A stretch of DNA of 64,000 nt from assembly GCA_963970005.1 (NCBI GenBank), contig CAXAMN010023673.1, positions 42,520 through 106,519 on the forward strand, in the 5' to 3' direction. The translations under genes and the position numbers were made by a program. The stretch is from Durusdinium trenchii (taxonomy: Eukaryota; Sar; Dinophyceae; Suessiales; Symbiodiniaceae). The notes under the pieces are model-generated. The model had not been told where the DNA came from, did no database searches, and saw only the letters and a list, made by a program, of their open reading frames with translations. Positions within the stretch are counted from its first letter, which is position 1; every line of letters starts with the position of its first letter. Positions 9,770 to 21,119 of the stretch are shown here, piece after piece.

Positions 9770-11661
9770 TCACTTGTCTCTGGTCTTCCTTGACTTGCTC
9801 TTCTCCTTGTTTTCCTTATCTTTGCCATCGCTCTTGTCCCTTTTCTTCTTATTGTTGGCTCGCTTCAAGCCACTGAGAATGGAATCCGCAGCAGCCTGAC
9901 AAGGGTGAAGGGTCAGTGAGTGAGGAGACAACAAAGCTAATTTATATAGGCAATTAAGCAACCCATATACGAGAACTGAATCTGAAATGCATTCAAGTCA
10001 ACCTGTTTTGGAAACCAGGCCTCAGCAGTTTTGCACCAGTGCCGCAACTCCTCGACTTTCTTGAAAGCTTTCGCGTAGAAGCCATCGTCGTCAACACGGG
10101 TTGACACTGCTTGCTGCAATGTTTTGTAGTGCTTTTCAAGCTTCTCGGCATGGGCCAAAAGCTGAGCTGACAATTCGCCAGCGTAATTGACAGCGCCAAG
10201 CCCCATGCTCTTTCGCCTGGCCGCTACAGACTCAGCAAGGATCTCCACCATGAGGTCTTCTGCCTTCTGGGGATTGGTCTTAGGCAGCGCAGGTTCAGAG
10301 GACTCTTCCTTCTTTTCTTTCTTCTTCTTAGGGGCAGCTGCCACTGCCTCTGCCAAGCCCTCAAACAGAAGCTTTTGGCCAGCGGCCGACGATGCTTGGG
10401 CATCAGGGAGTGCGCCTTGCCGCATGACACCATCATTCTCATCAGTCAGGGCTTGGAGCATTTGCTCATCCAACTCATTCTTTGCCTGGATCTGCGATTG
10501 ATCTGAGACGCATTGTTTCCTCGTCAGCTCCTTTGGTTTTTTCATATAGTAAAACCTCTCCATCTCATCGCCAGGGAAATCATCATTGTCATAGCAAAGT
10601 CCCTGCTGCTCCCGTTTCTTCATCACTGTCCGGCCCTTATCCTCGCCGAATTCCTTCACAATCTCTCTCCCGGGCTTCGCAACCCATCCTGAGAGTGACT
10701 GGTTCTCATTGGAATGGGTCCGGGTGACGATGAGGCGGCACTGATCCCACTGCTTGTTGCCGTCCAACCAAGCATTGAAAAGATCTACCTTGCTCTTGGC
10801 AAGGTAACCTGCCAACTCACAAGGGAAGTTCTTTCGGTCCTGGATGCGCCGGCAAAACGTGTCCCAGTCACGTTTGTTGGTGACAGAATTTCTTTTGACT
10901 GGAACTAAGGCCAAGGACTTGTCGCCCTTCTCGTCAGTCTCTTCCTTCTCATCTTCATCCTCCTCCAGGTCCTCCTCCGCATCCTCATTTGACGCACCTG
11001 AACCCTCTGATTCAGCGTCAGAGTTCTCATCTTCAACTGATTCCTCTTCGCAGGAACTGCTTTCTCCATCATCTCCATCATCTCCATCATCCTCATCCTC
11101 CGAATCATAGGATCGCGGCACTCGAAGATTGAGCACCTTGTTGAGGTCAGCGGCAATCGAGTCGGAGTCACTTGACTCATCCTCTTCATGCTCTTCCTCC
11201 TTCCGGCGCTCTTCCATCTTCTTCTTCAAAGCTTCCATGCCCTTGATGGAAACAGCATTGCCACCCTTCCTCTCATCTTCTTTGGACGTTTTTGGTTTGG
11301 CCGCAGGCTTCCTCAAGGCAGAAGGTCGTGAGCCTGCGCTGGAAGTCCTGCCCCCCTTCTCCTCTGCCTCTGCTTTCTTCTTGGGAACACCCTTCTCCTT
11401 CTTCTCTTTCTTGTTTGCCGCCTTCTCTTCTTTTTCTGCTTTCGGTGTCTTTTCACGTTTGTCATTCTTCTCCTTTTTGATATCTTTTGTATCCTTCACA
11501 ATCTTCTTTGAAGAGTTCTTCAGCTTCTCTTGCTTCACCTTCTTCGCACTGGGCTTGTCCCCCTTGGTCTTTTTGGGAGCAGTGTTATCCTCTTGGCGGG
11601 GCGAAGACTTGCCGTGCACTCTCGACCTGACAGGTGGATGGGCCTGCGCTTGCTTCCCCAT
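9770..11661 (-). CDS. Lysine- and acid-rich dinoflagellate family protein, 594 residues, two exons
   Basis: Exon 1 is 11661-10003 (553 codons from ATG) and exon 2 is 9895-9773 (41 codons) with TGA at 9772-9770. The intron, 10002-9896 (107 bases), has GT donor CAG|GTTGAC and acceptor TCAG, and is phase 0. Residues 1-155 are lysine-rich (nuclear-type basic tracts), about 160-250 are strongly acidic, and about 260-395 form a conserved block (RDWDTFCRRIQDRKNFPCEL, VDLFNAWLDGN, GWVAKPGREIV, DFPGDEMERFYYMKKP). About 460-553 are probably helical (YAGELSAQLLAHAEKLEKHY). The tail is basic again. I recognise the layout from abundant unnamed proteins in Symbiodiniaceae genomes; function is unknown. The frame is intact and is the longest in the window, so this copy may be expressed. 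A nuclear role is inference only. Confidence 0.85.
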
Positions 11662-12370
11662 GGCTATAGGACAGATCGCAGGTCACGGGACAGGGTGGTG
11701 AAAGAACCATGCACATGGAACGATCAGGTTTGCATGGAGCTGTATTGTGTGCACGTAGATGATTTGAATGCAGAGCCCACAAACATTGAAGAGCTGATGA
11801 GCCTACAAGAGACACGTTCTTTCTCGCGCAAGCGGCATTTGAATTCTCGTGAGATTTTGTGAGCGCACTTCATGTTCTATTGTTTTCTATAGCCGGTACC
11901 GTATTGCAAATACAGGAGACACGTGGATCTACAGGTCGCTACTTTTCTCTACAGGTCGCCACAGCATTCTCTACAAATCGCCAGTGAATCAGGGTCCAAA
12001 AGCTGTTGAAAAAAACTTTGGAGGACCAGCTGTTGCGCTACCGCGCCTCTCTTCAAAGCTGGCAGCCGCATTGGGTAGAGCTCCTGGAGATAGAGGACCA
12101 TTGGCGTTTGAAGGATTTGCTGCCAAGAGGGGGGGTGGTGGCTGGAGGTCTCAATTCAAGGGCACCCGTTGCACATAGCTGGGAAAGGCTCCAGGAAGAG
12201 CTGTCTTGTTGGTTTTGTTGGGATGAAAGGAATCAACTGCTGGCCACCTGTTTTAGAGTCGGCGTTTCCCCAAGCTTTGTTCACGTATGGCTAAAGCGCC
12301 AATCAGCATGAATTTGGAAAATGAGGATTCTCACATTCCACGGCTGCACAAAAGTTCCCCTCACAGAAAC
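11662..12370. other. Intergenic; no supported gene
   Basis: A plus-strand stretch at about 12006-12170 has protein-like composition (LLRYRASLQSW) but no recognised family or partners. Otherwise featureless. Confidence 0.4.
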
Positions 12371-12379
12371 ACACAGCTC

Positions 12380-12597
12380 TTACTGCACAGAGCTTAGGAA
12401 TTGCAAGACAGGCGTGAGGTTGGCATGTTTCAGCCAATGGCCATTAATCTTGACTCTGGTGTCTAAAGAGTTCTCTGTCGCGACAGCTTCTTTCAGGAAT
12501 TGCCGTGCTGCTTTGCGGACTTGCCGGCGGTGCTTGGATCGAATCTTGGCCAAAGCCTTGCCAAACCTGAGATGGCTGACGTTGGGCTGGCGGGTCA
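12380..12597 (-). CDS. Candidate terminal exon, unknown protein
   Basis: Begins after a possible acceptor CTCAAG and ends at a stop at 12380. It encodes a basic, helical stretch (LRFGKALAKIRSKHRRQVRK) and then KINGHWLKHANLTPVLQFLS. Same strand as its neighbours; it could be a 3' exon of the WVLEQP-family gene upstream. No family is recognised. Confidence 0.3.
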
Positions 12598-12639
12598 CTT
12601 GAGGGCTGTCCCTACAACCAACCCTTAAGTGTCTATAAA

Positions 12640-12640
12640 T

Positions 12641-12683
<43 letters not shown>

Positions 12684-12705
12684 GATACAGAGAGAGAGAG
12701 AGAGA
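12640..12705. repeat. (GATA)n followed by (GA)n microsatellite
   Basis: Consecutive TAGA/GATA units run directly into GAGAGAGAG. Confidence 0.95.
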
Positions 12706-13109
12706 CGAATTCTGCAAGGTTCAAAGAAATGTTTGGAAACTGTATCATCAAAACTCCCATCTAGATTAAGTTTGCTTCGGGCAACTTGAGCGGATAGTGC
12801 TGGGACTTTTTGAGGTCTTTTCCCCCTTTGCATCGCCATTTGCCAGCCCCGTCTCGATATTTAATTGTCATCTCTGGGGCCGACCCCTCCTGAAGTTGCG
12901 GCGAACTGCGCTCGTCCAACAAACTGTCGATGCAACGGTGACCTCAGCAGTGCGGCATACCAAACACCAGGGCTCCGTTTCGGGGGCGAATGTTTTCTTT
13001 CAAAAGGATTGGGATTGGAATGAGAAGCTTTTGCAACTCATGGGATTCAACCAACCATAGTTTGCAAAGAGGAAATAGGGAAAGGGCTTTTCATTACAAG
13101 CAAAGATAC

Positions 13110-13752
13110 TAGAGTAAAGGTATGTTCCCTTTCTGCTTTCACCTCCATAGTTGGCCATGCAGATTGAAAGTTTGCGCACCCCTCTGAGCAGCGCGAGTGT
13201 TTTCTGGAACGTTGGGTGATATTCCATAATGGAGCTACTTGGTTGTTCCAACACCCAGCAGGAAGCGGTGGCTGCTGCCAACACACAAAGTACCATGACT
13301 CGTGCGGTCATCACATTGCCTTCTTGCACCTTTAGGCTGTCGGGTCTCCCAAGAGGTCGGGATTTGGACCGAAGAGTGCTCCCACGGCTCCTGAGAGAGA
13401 GAGAGAGAGAGAGCGTGCAACACACACACTCTCTCAAAACAAAACAAAATAGGGCCAACTATGCTACAGGTCCCTTTGCGTGTCCCCAAAAAGACTACAT
13501 ATATAACCAAACAGATGTACTTGCTCATATATCTAACCAATACAGTTTTCATTGTGGCAGCTTCAACTGCTTACTGTAAGAATGCAAATGCAAAGAGTCA
13601 TGAACACCCACGTAGAGCATACGGGCGCGTGCTTCACCTCCAACCCGCGTGCGCAAGGTGTAGTAGACTGCGTTGGCAAACCCTGCGTCCGTTAAGATGT
13701 CCATGGTTGAAGGATCCATGTTGATCTCAAAAGGTACTGCTTTTCGCCCTGC
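13110..13752 (-). CDS. WVLEQP-motif dinoflagellate family, partial gene
   Basis: Two exons are supported. The first, about 13752-13638 (AGRKAVPFEI, STMDILTDAGFANAV), ends at donor GAG|GTGAAG. The second, 13390-13110 (RGSTLRSKSRPLG, GNVMTARVMVLCVLAAA, CWVLEQPSSSIMEYHPTFQ, YGGESRKGTYLYS), ends at CTA|GTATCT. They match consecutive blocks of an uncharacterised family I know as multi-copy in Symbiodiniaceae. The block normally between them (an APVCSSWVW-type stretch) was not found, so an exon is missing, diverged or lost. The hydrophobic MTARVMVLCVLAAATASCWV could be a membrane helix or a core strand. The acceptor of the second exon is preceded by a (TC)n run from a GA microsatellite that serves as the polypyrimidine tract. 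Confidence 0.6.
13391..13412. repeat. (GA)n microsatellite abutting a splice acceptor
   Basis: On the minus strand this is a (TC)n run ending in CAG exactly at the inferred 3' splice site of the exon starting at 13390. Confidence 0.85.
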
Positions 13753-14369
13753 CTGCCAACTGAGCAAGTCTTTAAAGTACTACAGCTTTGCTGGACTGTT
13801 CAAGAAGGGCGGTACATTAAGCAAAACCACCTTGTGGGTGCAATGCTCCCATAGTTAGTTGGTGTTGTTGCCCTACTTTTGTTTCTAGCCCACCCAGGGT
13901 TTCAATAGACCCCTATATTGAAAAAGGACCGAACCCATAAAACGCATAAAAGGTGTCAGACTAATCATGCTCACAGCAAAACCATACCTGCACCTCTCAA
14001 CATGAACGAACACCACTTCAAGGTTGAAATGCTCCGTTTAACGCAGAACACGCTACTGAAAATGTGGGTAATCAGGCCGCTAGCCTGCTGCTCTCCAATG
14101 GTCACTGCCTGGGTGCCCGCAAACGTTTCGAGGTGATCTATTGGCGACCAGTCTAAGCCTGGGCAGCCAAAGACGAGGCTTGCCAGCATTGCCAATACCT
14201 TGGACAAAACTGTGGAAACTCAAGGTTGGGTAAGGCACTTGGAATGGAAAACACTCTTGTTGAAGGTCAACACTTTGTTGAAAGTAAGGCAAATGGCTGC
14301 GGGCGCCTTCAAATGTTTCAACCCTTGCAGGACGAGCGATCGCTTCACATCCTTGTGAGACCTTCGCTT

Positions 14370-14474
14370 TGGCTTGTCGTGAACCGTTTTCTTCTTCGCT
14401 GAAGGGACACGGAAAGGCATCGCTTCCTTTTTGGCGACCATTGCACGACCGATGCCTTCAAAACACAGGACCAA
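14370..14474 (-). CDS. Candidate exon, basic unknown protein
   Basis: Encodes a lysine-rich stretch (MVAKKEAMPFRVPSAKKK). It could be the first exon of a small basic protein or an internal exon of the gene upstream on the same strand. No family is recognised with confidence. Confidence 0.25.
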
Positions 14475-14479
14475 GTGTT

Positions 14480-14662
14480 CTCACTCTCACTTGAGCCCAC
14501 CCCCTGCGTTGACCCTTTCATTTCAACATCGCCGAAGAGATACACATGTTTTAGCCACAGAGACATTGCCTTGTTCATTTTGACACCTTCAATGCTCTCT
14601 CCCTTCCAACCCTCTGTTCGCAAGATGTCCACGGTTTTCAGTCCTTGTCGAAATTCAGCCAC
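14480..14662 (-). CDS. Candidate exon, unknown dinoflagellate protein
   Basis: About 60 codons open after a possible acceptor CCGCAG; contains TEGWKGESIEGVKMNKAMSL and WLKHVYLFGDVEMKG. It looks like real protein (aromatic and charged pattern) but boundaries and family are unresolved. Confidence 0.35.
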
Positions 14663-15095
14663 TCCTGCGGCTTGCGATTGGCTGATTCACTGTATAATTA
14701 CACCCAAAAGTAAAATCTCAAACACGTGTCTTGGCCGTGCCCTTTTTCTCACCGCCCCTTCATCTAAGGAAGAGTGGCTACGCAATTCACCAACATTGCC
14801 TTCTTTGCCCCGGCGCCTTGGACGATGAACTGCCGCGAGAAGCGCGCCGCAAGCCCCCATCGCCTGTGAAAGCGAGCATGGATTGCAGGGACATGACGCG
14901 GTGCTTCCCCGATAATATCTTATGTCTCAGTGTTTTCATCTTTTTCCTTCGCTACAAATCAGCAGACATTGCGTCATCTGCCCTAGATAGGCATGGAAAA
15001 CCCCACCGTCCATTCTCTAAGGACGACAGACTCCATGCAACCCCAAACATAGCTACCTGGCAACTATGTAAATGAGAACCTTGCTTTTGGCAACC

Positions 15096-15546
15096 TTAGA
15101 AGAAGGCCCTTGTCTTTGCAATGTTCCAAGCCTCTTGGGGGCCATCAAATTTTGACCAAGTGATTTGGCCAAGAGAATTTTTATGGCCAATTGGCGCTTT
15201 CGATCCAACCCGTTTGACGATGTAAGCCTTCTTGTTCAAGAGAACCTCAATCGCCTTGGATCAGAATATTGGTAATTGGGGCTGACATGGATGACTGCAT
15301 GTTAACTTGATCTGTGCGTGAACATCAAACCTCTAAACAGACTTGCGCTTGAGGGGGAAATCAAAGTGGGTGGCAAGTCACCGCTCCAGTGGGGCCACAC
15401 ACCGTGTAGCCATGTTTTCCCTTGCTGCCCTCGCATGGATAGGCTTCACGAGGAATACCAAGCTTCTTCAAGTCATAGGTCTGCCACACTGTGCCAGAAA
15501 GCTTCTTGAGGTGCCTCTTGATGGCCTTTGTCTTACCGCTGCCTGC
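15096..15546 (-). CDS. 3' end of HGYT-module dinoflagellate family gene
   Basis: Two exons join perfectly. 15546-15385 gives 54 codons (KKLSGTVWQTYDLKKLGIP, SKGKHGYTVCGPTG). 15254-15096 gives 52 codons and TAA (AIEVLLNKKAYIVKRVG, ITWSKFDGPQEAWNIAK). The 130-base intron has a GC donor, GGA|GCGGTG, an AG|G acceptor and phase 0. The module (WQTYDL, HGYTV, VLL-KKAY, ITW-K-GG/PQEAW) is a C-terminal block I associate with large multi-copy families in Symbiodiniaceae. Function is unknown. Upstream exons are not firmly placed. Confidence 0.65.
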
Positions 15547-15655
15547 CTGACAGAGACTGGCTTGAGGAGGGGGCCAGTCCAAGCTCACATGTCACAAGAT
15601 TCTTGAGAACCTACCCTTTTAGATTGTGCGTTGTGGTGATGGTGAACTCTCTAAG

Positions 15656-15890
15656 TCAAGGGACCTGTTTTGCAGGGATGGGTAGATCACCCAAAATCTT
15701 AGCTTCAGCGTCACGAAATCCCGGAAGGAAGGGGATTGCCGTCTTGGAAACAACGGGCGCCTCATCTTCATATTTCGTTGGACTGGTCTCCTCCTGCGCG
15801 TGGGCACAGCCAACAGAGTGGACCAAGAAGTCTGACAAGAAACATTGTGTTGGTTTCACCTCCCCATTCAATTTCTTTTGACAGAGTATC
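15656..15890 (-). CDS. Candidate upstream exon of the HGYT-module gene
   Basis: An open stretch contains LSDFLVHSVGCAHAQEETSP and FRDAEAKILGDLPIPAKQ on the strand and in the position expected for an exon preceding 15546. Reading frame and limits are uncertain and no family is recognised. Confidence 0.25.
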
Positions 15891-16223
15891 GAGTTGCATG
15901 TCAAACTCCACCTGTACTGATTCAATCGTTTTGGAAAACTACAGAGCCATTCTCCTTCTTGACCGCGGTGTGCACTGCATCCCGAAGTGGAGCGGCAACG
16001 GGTCGGGCCCCGGAGCTGGCAGCCTGGACAAGAAGTTGAAATGGCGCGCGGACAAATTGTGAACGCAATGTGCATTTTCACGCGTAAAGACATGATAGTA
16101 ATGGCAATACGTTGAATATAAAAGAATGGAATAAATAAGAGTGCGTAGGTTTCGACCATGGATGGGTTTGTGAGCTCAACGATGCATGGGCGCTGTGTTC
16201 AAATCTCCAAAGTTGCAAAAACT

Positions 16224-17727
16224 TTATATAAGGGCCCTGGCCTCTCCAGCCCTGGCTGAGCGATAGAAATCCCAGTTGTTCTTGGTGCAAAGCTGCGCAG
16301 TCCTTTCGCAATGTCCATGACGAGTGTACTGCCTCACACAATGGTAGAGGTAATCGTCGAAGAGCTCATGCCTAGGCAAAAATGGTAGCGGAGCAAATAA
16401 GAAGTGGTATAGCGGAGCCAAAGGCATGTCAAACTCTTTTTGACGTAATCGCCTACACGCATCGAAATAAACACAAAGACCACCAAAGTAACCGTTACTC
16501 ACTTCCACGCTAGAGTACCTCACATCCTGCTTGGAGAAGGTACCCAAAAACTCTGTCCGTGAAGGCCGACGCTTGCAGCACCAATCATACAGGGTTTCAA
16601 TTGGAACAACCGTCTTCTCAAGCCGGTCAAGCGCGCCCACTACTTGGTAGGCCTGCCCCATCCATGCTCCCTCGCGCTGGCTGTCAGCCATGTCATCCAT
16701 GGGTCTATCCTCATCACTCTCATCGTCGCTCTTGCCTGCAAGGCCATGCGAAAACTTGCAAACACTGCGCGCAGAGCAAGATTGATGTTAAAATAGCTCA
16801 GAGCAAAACCATGAAACCTTTTCTGACAAGAACGACGTATTTCTTGTCCAGAACACCCTACCTGGAAGTCGGAGGGTTGACGCGCTCAAACTGTCGTGGT
16901 CGCGACGGTCCTCTTGAGCCTCATCGGACTCATCCTGACCATCTTGCACAGGGACAGGAGACACCTCGTCATCGTCACTTGGCATGGCCTCATCGATGTC
17001 ACTGCAATCGGACCCCTCATTGCCGCGAGTGCTCTCACCGACCTTTTCCTCCTCAGACTCATCCTGATGAGCCTCAGGTCAGACTGGGACCATGAGTTTG
17101 CAAGCTCGAATGAAATGAAATAAAACCCACCAACAACAGACAATAACACCTGAACCTTTCATCCGCAGACATGCAACACGGCTGCGAGAGGGCGAAGGCC
17201 TCAAGAGCCCCTTCAACTGAGTCACCCGAGGGTGATTGCCAGCAGGCGACGATCGCCATAGTGATCGGACTGCCCCCACAAGCTTCTTGATCTTGACCCC
17301 CTCTTCAGCCGCAATCTGAAGTTTGGTGTTGGCTCCAACCAGCAGCTGTCCTTTGAACAAAGTGTCCAGCCACATGATGCAGTCGGTCAGGAAATAGCCC
17401 GAAGGAACCTTGAAGGTGCCAGAATCGACGCATCATCAAAACAATTTGCTTCACATATATATATATATAACTATATAAAACCAATAAACCGGTTGCATAC
17501 ACCCATCAAAGAAACTCGGTCAGGGAATTCTTCAATCACTGGCTTGAGAACGTGAAAATTAATAGCAACATCTGCTGCTGATGGCCTGACTAGGGCCGAG
17601 TCCAGCCGAACAATGCCACCGCCGCTCCACTTGCCACTGTTGACCACTTCATGAGCACACATCGGCAGATGGTCAAAGATCCCCTTGGCCACTGTCTCCA
17701 CGTGGCGGGAGGTCCAACCAATCTTGC
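16224..17727 (-). CDS. Four-exon uncharacterised protein with acidic middle
   Basis: Exons with matching phases: 17727-17501 (VETVAKGIFDHLPMCAHEV, RLDSALVRPSAADVA), 17408-17178 (VPSGYFLTDCIMWLDTLFKG, KIKKLVGAVRSLWRSS), 17072-16862 (acidic, AHQDESEEEKVGE, MPSDDDEVSPVPVQ) and 16735 to 16224 (KSDDESDEDRP, ALDRLEKTVVPIETLYDW, RRPSRTEFLGTFSKQ). Donors are GT, and acceptors are mostly AG|G. The last exon stays open to a stop at 16224, but a GA donor after TFSKQ could end it earlier. The 5' end is not seen. I recall similar YFLTDCIMWLD and LWRSS blocks in multi-copy dinoflagellate proteins; function is unknown. Confidence 0.55.
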
Positions 17728-20160
17728 CTGCACCTCACGCGCGACAGTACACATGTAGAATATACCCAGAAAATGTCAACCCACCGAAGTCTTTAAGCAC
17801 GAGGAGACTTGGCTATACACAGGGGGCTGCGATCCAAAAAACTAAAGTCTATAGGCTTTGAATGAGCCACGACAAGATCGCCATGTAGCGTGCGCTGCCT
17901 GTCCACCACCTTCAGCCTGCTCCACAAGCGAACAACGCGACTCTGGTCCAACGTTCATAGCTAAAGGCGGGTTTTTCGCAGCGACCTTCGGACCAAAAAG
18001 GTTGCCTGCGAGACCGGCGAGTCTCCACACTGCAAGGTTTTCATGCGACACAGCCGCTGCATGTCTGCCTGGTCATCTCACATGTGCCTCGAAGAAACAA
18101 CAATAATGCAAACAAACAATTACGGTGGCCTGCGCAGAACCCCGGGCGCGCTCGGGCGACAAGAGCTGAACCAAACGGATCGTCGGTGCCGACTGCAACG
18201 CGGCTGCAAAAACAGGAAGACATTCCTTCACAAGTCGAAATGCGAAGACTCAAGTCCAAATGTTTCCTTCACATAAATGTGCTCTTGATTCTCTCTCCAC
18301 CCAAACGCGTTTAGATTTTCTTTGCTCTTCTCTTTGTTTCCCAGCGCAATGTTGGGCAAACAAAACCACAGTTTACGCACACGATGCGTCGATCGGCGTT
18401 TGGTGCAAGGTTTCACGTTTTGAAAGCGCCGTGTGGAACACAACCAGGGGCACCACGCGACATCGTCAGTGCTCTTGCTTGTTACATACTGTAGCAAAAC
18501 ATTGGGGGCGCTACCTGAAAAACACAGGGCCCATGTTTAACGTGTATAACACATGATCATTATTTCCCCTGGGAGCGCGATGCGAGGTAACAAACTCATG
18601 GACACGCTAGCTTTTTTTGCAGCAGCGTGCCCAAATACAAGGGACACCTTCTTTTACAAAGTGCAAGTGGCGTTGCCTATTGTAATCACGATGCGCAAAT
18701 AAGAAGAGAGGAGCCTCATGGTAGCGGCGAGTGCATGCCGTGTGTATGCTTCGCTACACCATGCGCCGAAACAAGATGCAACAATGTGACACTAAGCCTT
18801 GTTGACACTGCCAACCATCCCGCTTGCCAATAATTTCACAGGCACAATAACATCACAAATCTAATTTAGCCACACCGTGCATCATACACAACAATGAGGG
18901 CCAAGCCTCGTTGACACCGCCAATCATTGCAGTATACTACCAGGTTGCCAGTTCTACAACACGCATACTACAAGGTTGCCAATTTTGAGGTGGGAGCCCG
19001 CAGAAACTCTCGGCGCTACAGTCGTAACAGTCGTACCGCAAAGTTCCGAGCCCGGAGTAGCTATTTCACGCGCTACATGTGCACTACAACACTATAACAC
19101 CGCCAGGTCACATTCCCAAATGTCCATTTTCGAGGACACGTTCACTTTGACGCCAACTTCACACTTTGGCAATCTCAGCCCTCGTTTTCGGCGATAATTG
19201 CACACTTTTGCAAGATGCACATTCATGTTCAACGGCAGTTTCACACTTTGGCCCCAACACGCACCTGGCTGTTGATGTTCGACAACTGTTTGAAACTTTG
19301 CGAGACTTTGACACGAACCTTCATGTCCGAAAATCATTTCATAGTTACAAGTTCTACGCGCGCGAGATGAACAGCAATTATCTGTATGCGCATTTCTATA
19401 CATGCAAGATACCCAGCGAGAATATGCATGTGTACCGATCCAGTCTTCCAGACTACATATCTGCACGAGGTGCAGTGAACATGTGCATGTGTACTATGCA
19501 TGTATACTTCGACATATTCAAAAGTGTGTGCATATAACGCATGACATATATATATATATACGTATCAATAGAGAGGTGGGGTAGTCACATGTAGAAAGCA
19601 GGGGTAGATGTAACAATGTATATATAGAGTCAACTCGTGTTAACTTCACATATCTCAGAAGATCGTATTGGACAAATTTTGCTCAAGTAAAGTGAGCATG
19701 GTCATGGTCTCTGAAAACAATAAACGCAGGACAGAATACCTTAAGGAAAAAGGATCAAACCCCCTACAAACAGTGATCTAGGACGTGGGCTTTGATCTAG
19801 GACGTTGGCTGCTCTTCAGGACACGAATTCATACCAATGAGGACATTAGCTTTATTTATTCGATGAATTCTCCTGACACCTGTGACAAATAGAACCTTTT
19901 GTGCTAAGGCTTAGGATACAGCAAGGCTTCTCTATAATGTAAACACTGCTTTTGTGCTGGGGCTCATGTGAAGAGGACATTTCTTTTATCTGGATGTTGT
20001 TCTGATCTAAGGGTAGTAGAAAGTTCTTACTTAATTGATTACAAGGTTTGTGTTTTGTTATCAGTTGCAAAAAAGAACTGTTAGTGAGAACTGTTGCAAC
20101 GCCCACAACTATTTAACAAAAGGGCCGCGACTTAATTTTGGATTTTTTGTTTCTTTTTTG
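17728..20160. other. No gene recognised
   Basis: AT-rich to mixed sequence. Open frames here show no family resemblance or joinable splice sites. An (AT)n run lies near 19545-19560. Confidence 0.45.
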
Positions 20161-20164
20161 TTTT

Positions 20165-20760
20165 TTTTGTTTTTCGTGTTTCGTGGCAGGTGCAGTGCTT
20201 TGTGGACCTTGCAATGCACATTTCGTGGCAGGTGCAGGACTTTGTGGATGTGGAAGTGCAGAGTTGGTGGCAGGTGCAGGACTTTGTGGGCCTTCGAGTG
20301 CAGATTTCGTGGCAGGCGCAGGACTTTTTGTGGACCTTGAAGTGCAGATTTCGTGGCAGGTGCAGTACTTTGTGGACCTTGAAGTGCAGATTTCGTGGCA
20401 GATGCAGGACTTTGTGGATGTGGAAGTGTAGAGTTGGTGGCAGGTGCAGGACTTTGTGGGCCTTCGAGTGCAGATTTCGTGGCAGGCGCAGGACTTTTTG
20501 TGGACCTTGAAGTGCAGATTTCGTGGCAGGTGCAGTACTTTGTGGATGTTGAACTGCAGATAGACAGATAGAAAGATAAATGGGTCGATAGATAGATAAA
20601 TAGATAGATAGATAGATAGATGGATAGATGGAAAAATAGATAGATAAATTGATAGAGGAGGCATATTTGCTTGGTTAGAAAGTTTTGCACCGGGGAGTTC
20701 ACCTTAAAATATTGATTTCGTGGCAGGCGCGGGTGTCTGGGATGAAGTGCAGATTTCGTG
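20165..20760. repeat. GTGGCAGGTGCAG minisatellite with 170-base higher-order period
   Basis: The unit is about 42 bases (TTTCGTGGCAGGTGCAGGAC then TTTGTGGACCTTGAAGTGCA). Four units form a higher-order block of about 170 bases: TTTGTGGATG at 20241 recurs at 20411 with the same neighbours. An isolated unit remains at about 20712-20760 beyond a GATA run. The reverse complement carries the CCTGCCACGAAATC core shared with the arrays at 120-800 and 60.2 kb. Confidence 0.9.
20560..20656. repeat. (GATA)n microsatellite
   Basis: GATA units with GAAA and GATG variants, embedded in the minisatellite. Confidence 0.95.
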
Positions 20761-20934
20761 GCGCGGGGGGGGTTGGGGGGGGCACGCGCCCCCCCCAGCA
20801 GCACGCCAGATCCAAAGGTAAGCAGCTCGTGCTTGCTTGATTGCTTGCTTGCTTGATTGCTTCCTTGTTTGGTTTCGTCTCTGCAACGCAAACAACAGGA
20901 AAAGCAAATGCAAAAAGAGAAAGGAGAACAGCTG

Positions 20935-21115
20935 CCAAAAAGAAAGAAAGAAAAACAGAAAGAAAGAAAGAACGAAAGAAAGAAATAAATATAGATAGAT
21001 AGATGGATAGGTCAAAAAGCCAAAAGCCACAAAAGCCACAGAAGCCACGAAAGCCAAAAGCCACAAAAGCCAGAAGCCACAGAAGCCAGAAGCCACGAAA
21101 AAAACAAAAAACAAA
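20935..21115. repeat. (AAAG)n, (GATA)n and AGCCAC-rich minisatellite
   Basis: GAAAGAAA units, a short GATA run, then about 100 bases of GCCACAAAAGCCAGAA-type repeats. Confidence 0.85.
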
Positions 21116-21119
21116 AAAG

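Noticed and set aside
12006-12311. Plus-strand frame with LLRYRASLQSW
   Set aside because: Protein-like but without family, partner exons or agreement with the strand of its neighbours.
20109-20891. 260-codon minus-strand frame
   Set aside because: It is the minisatellite translated; the repeats read through in several frames equally well.
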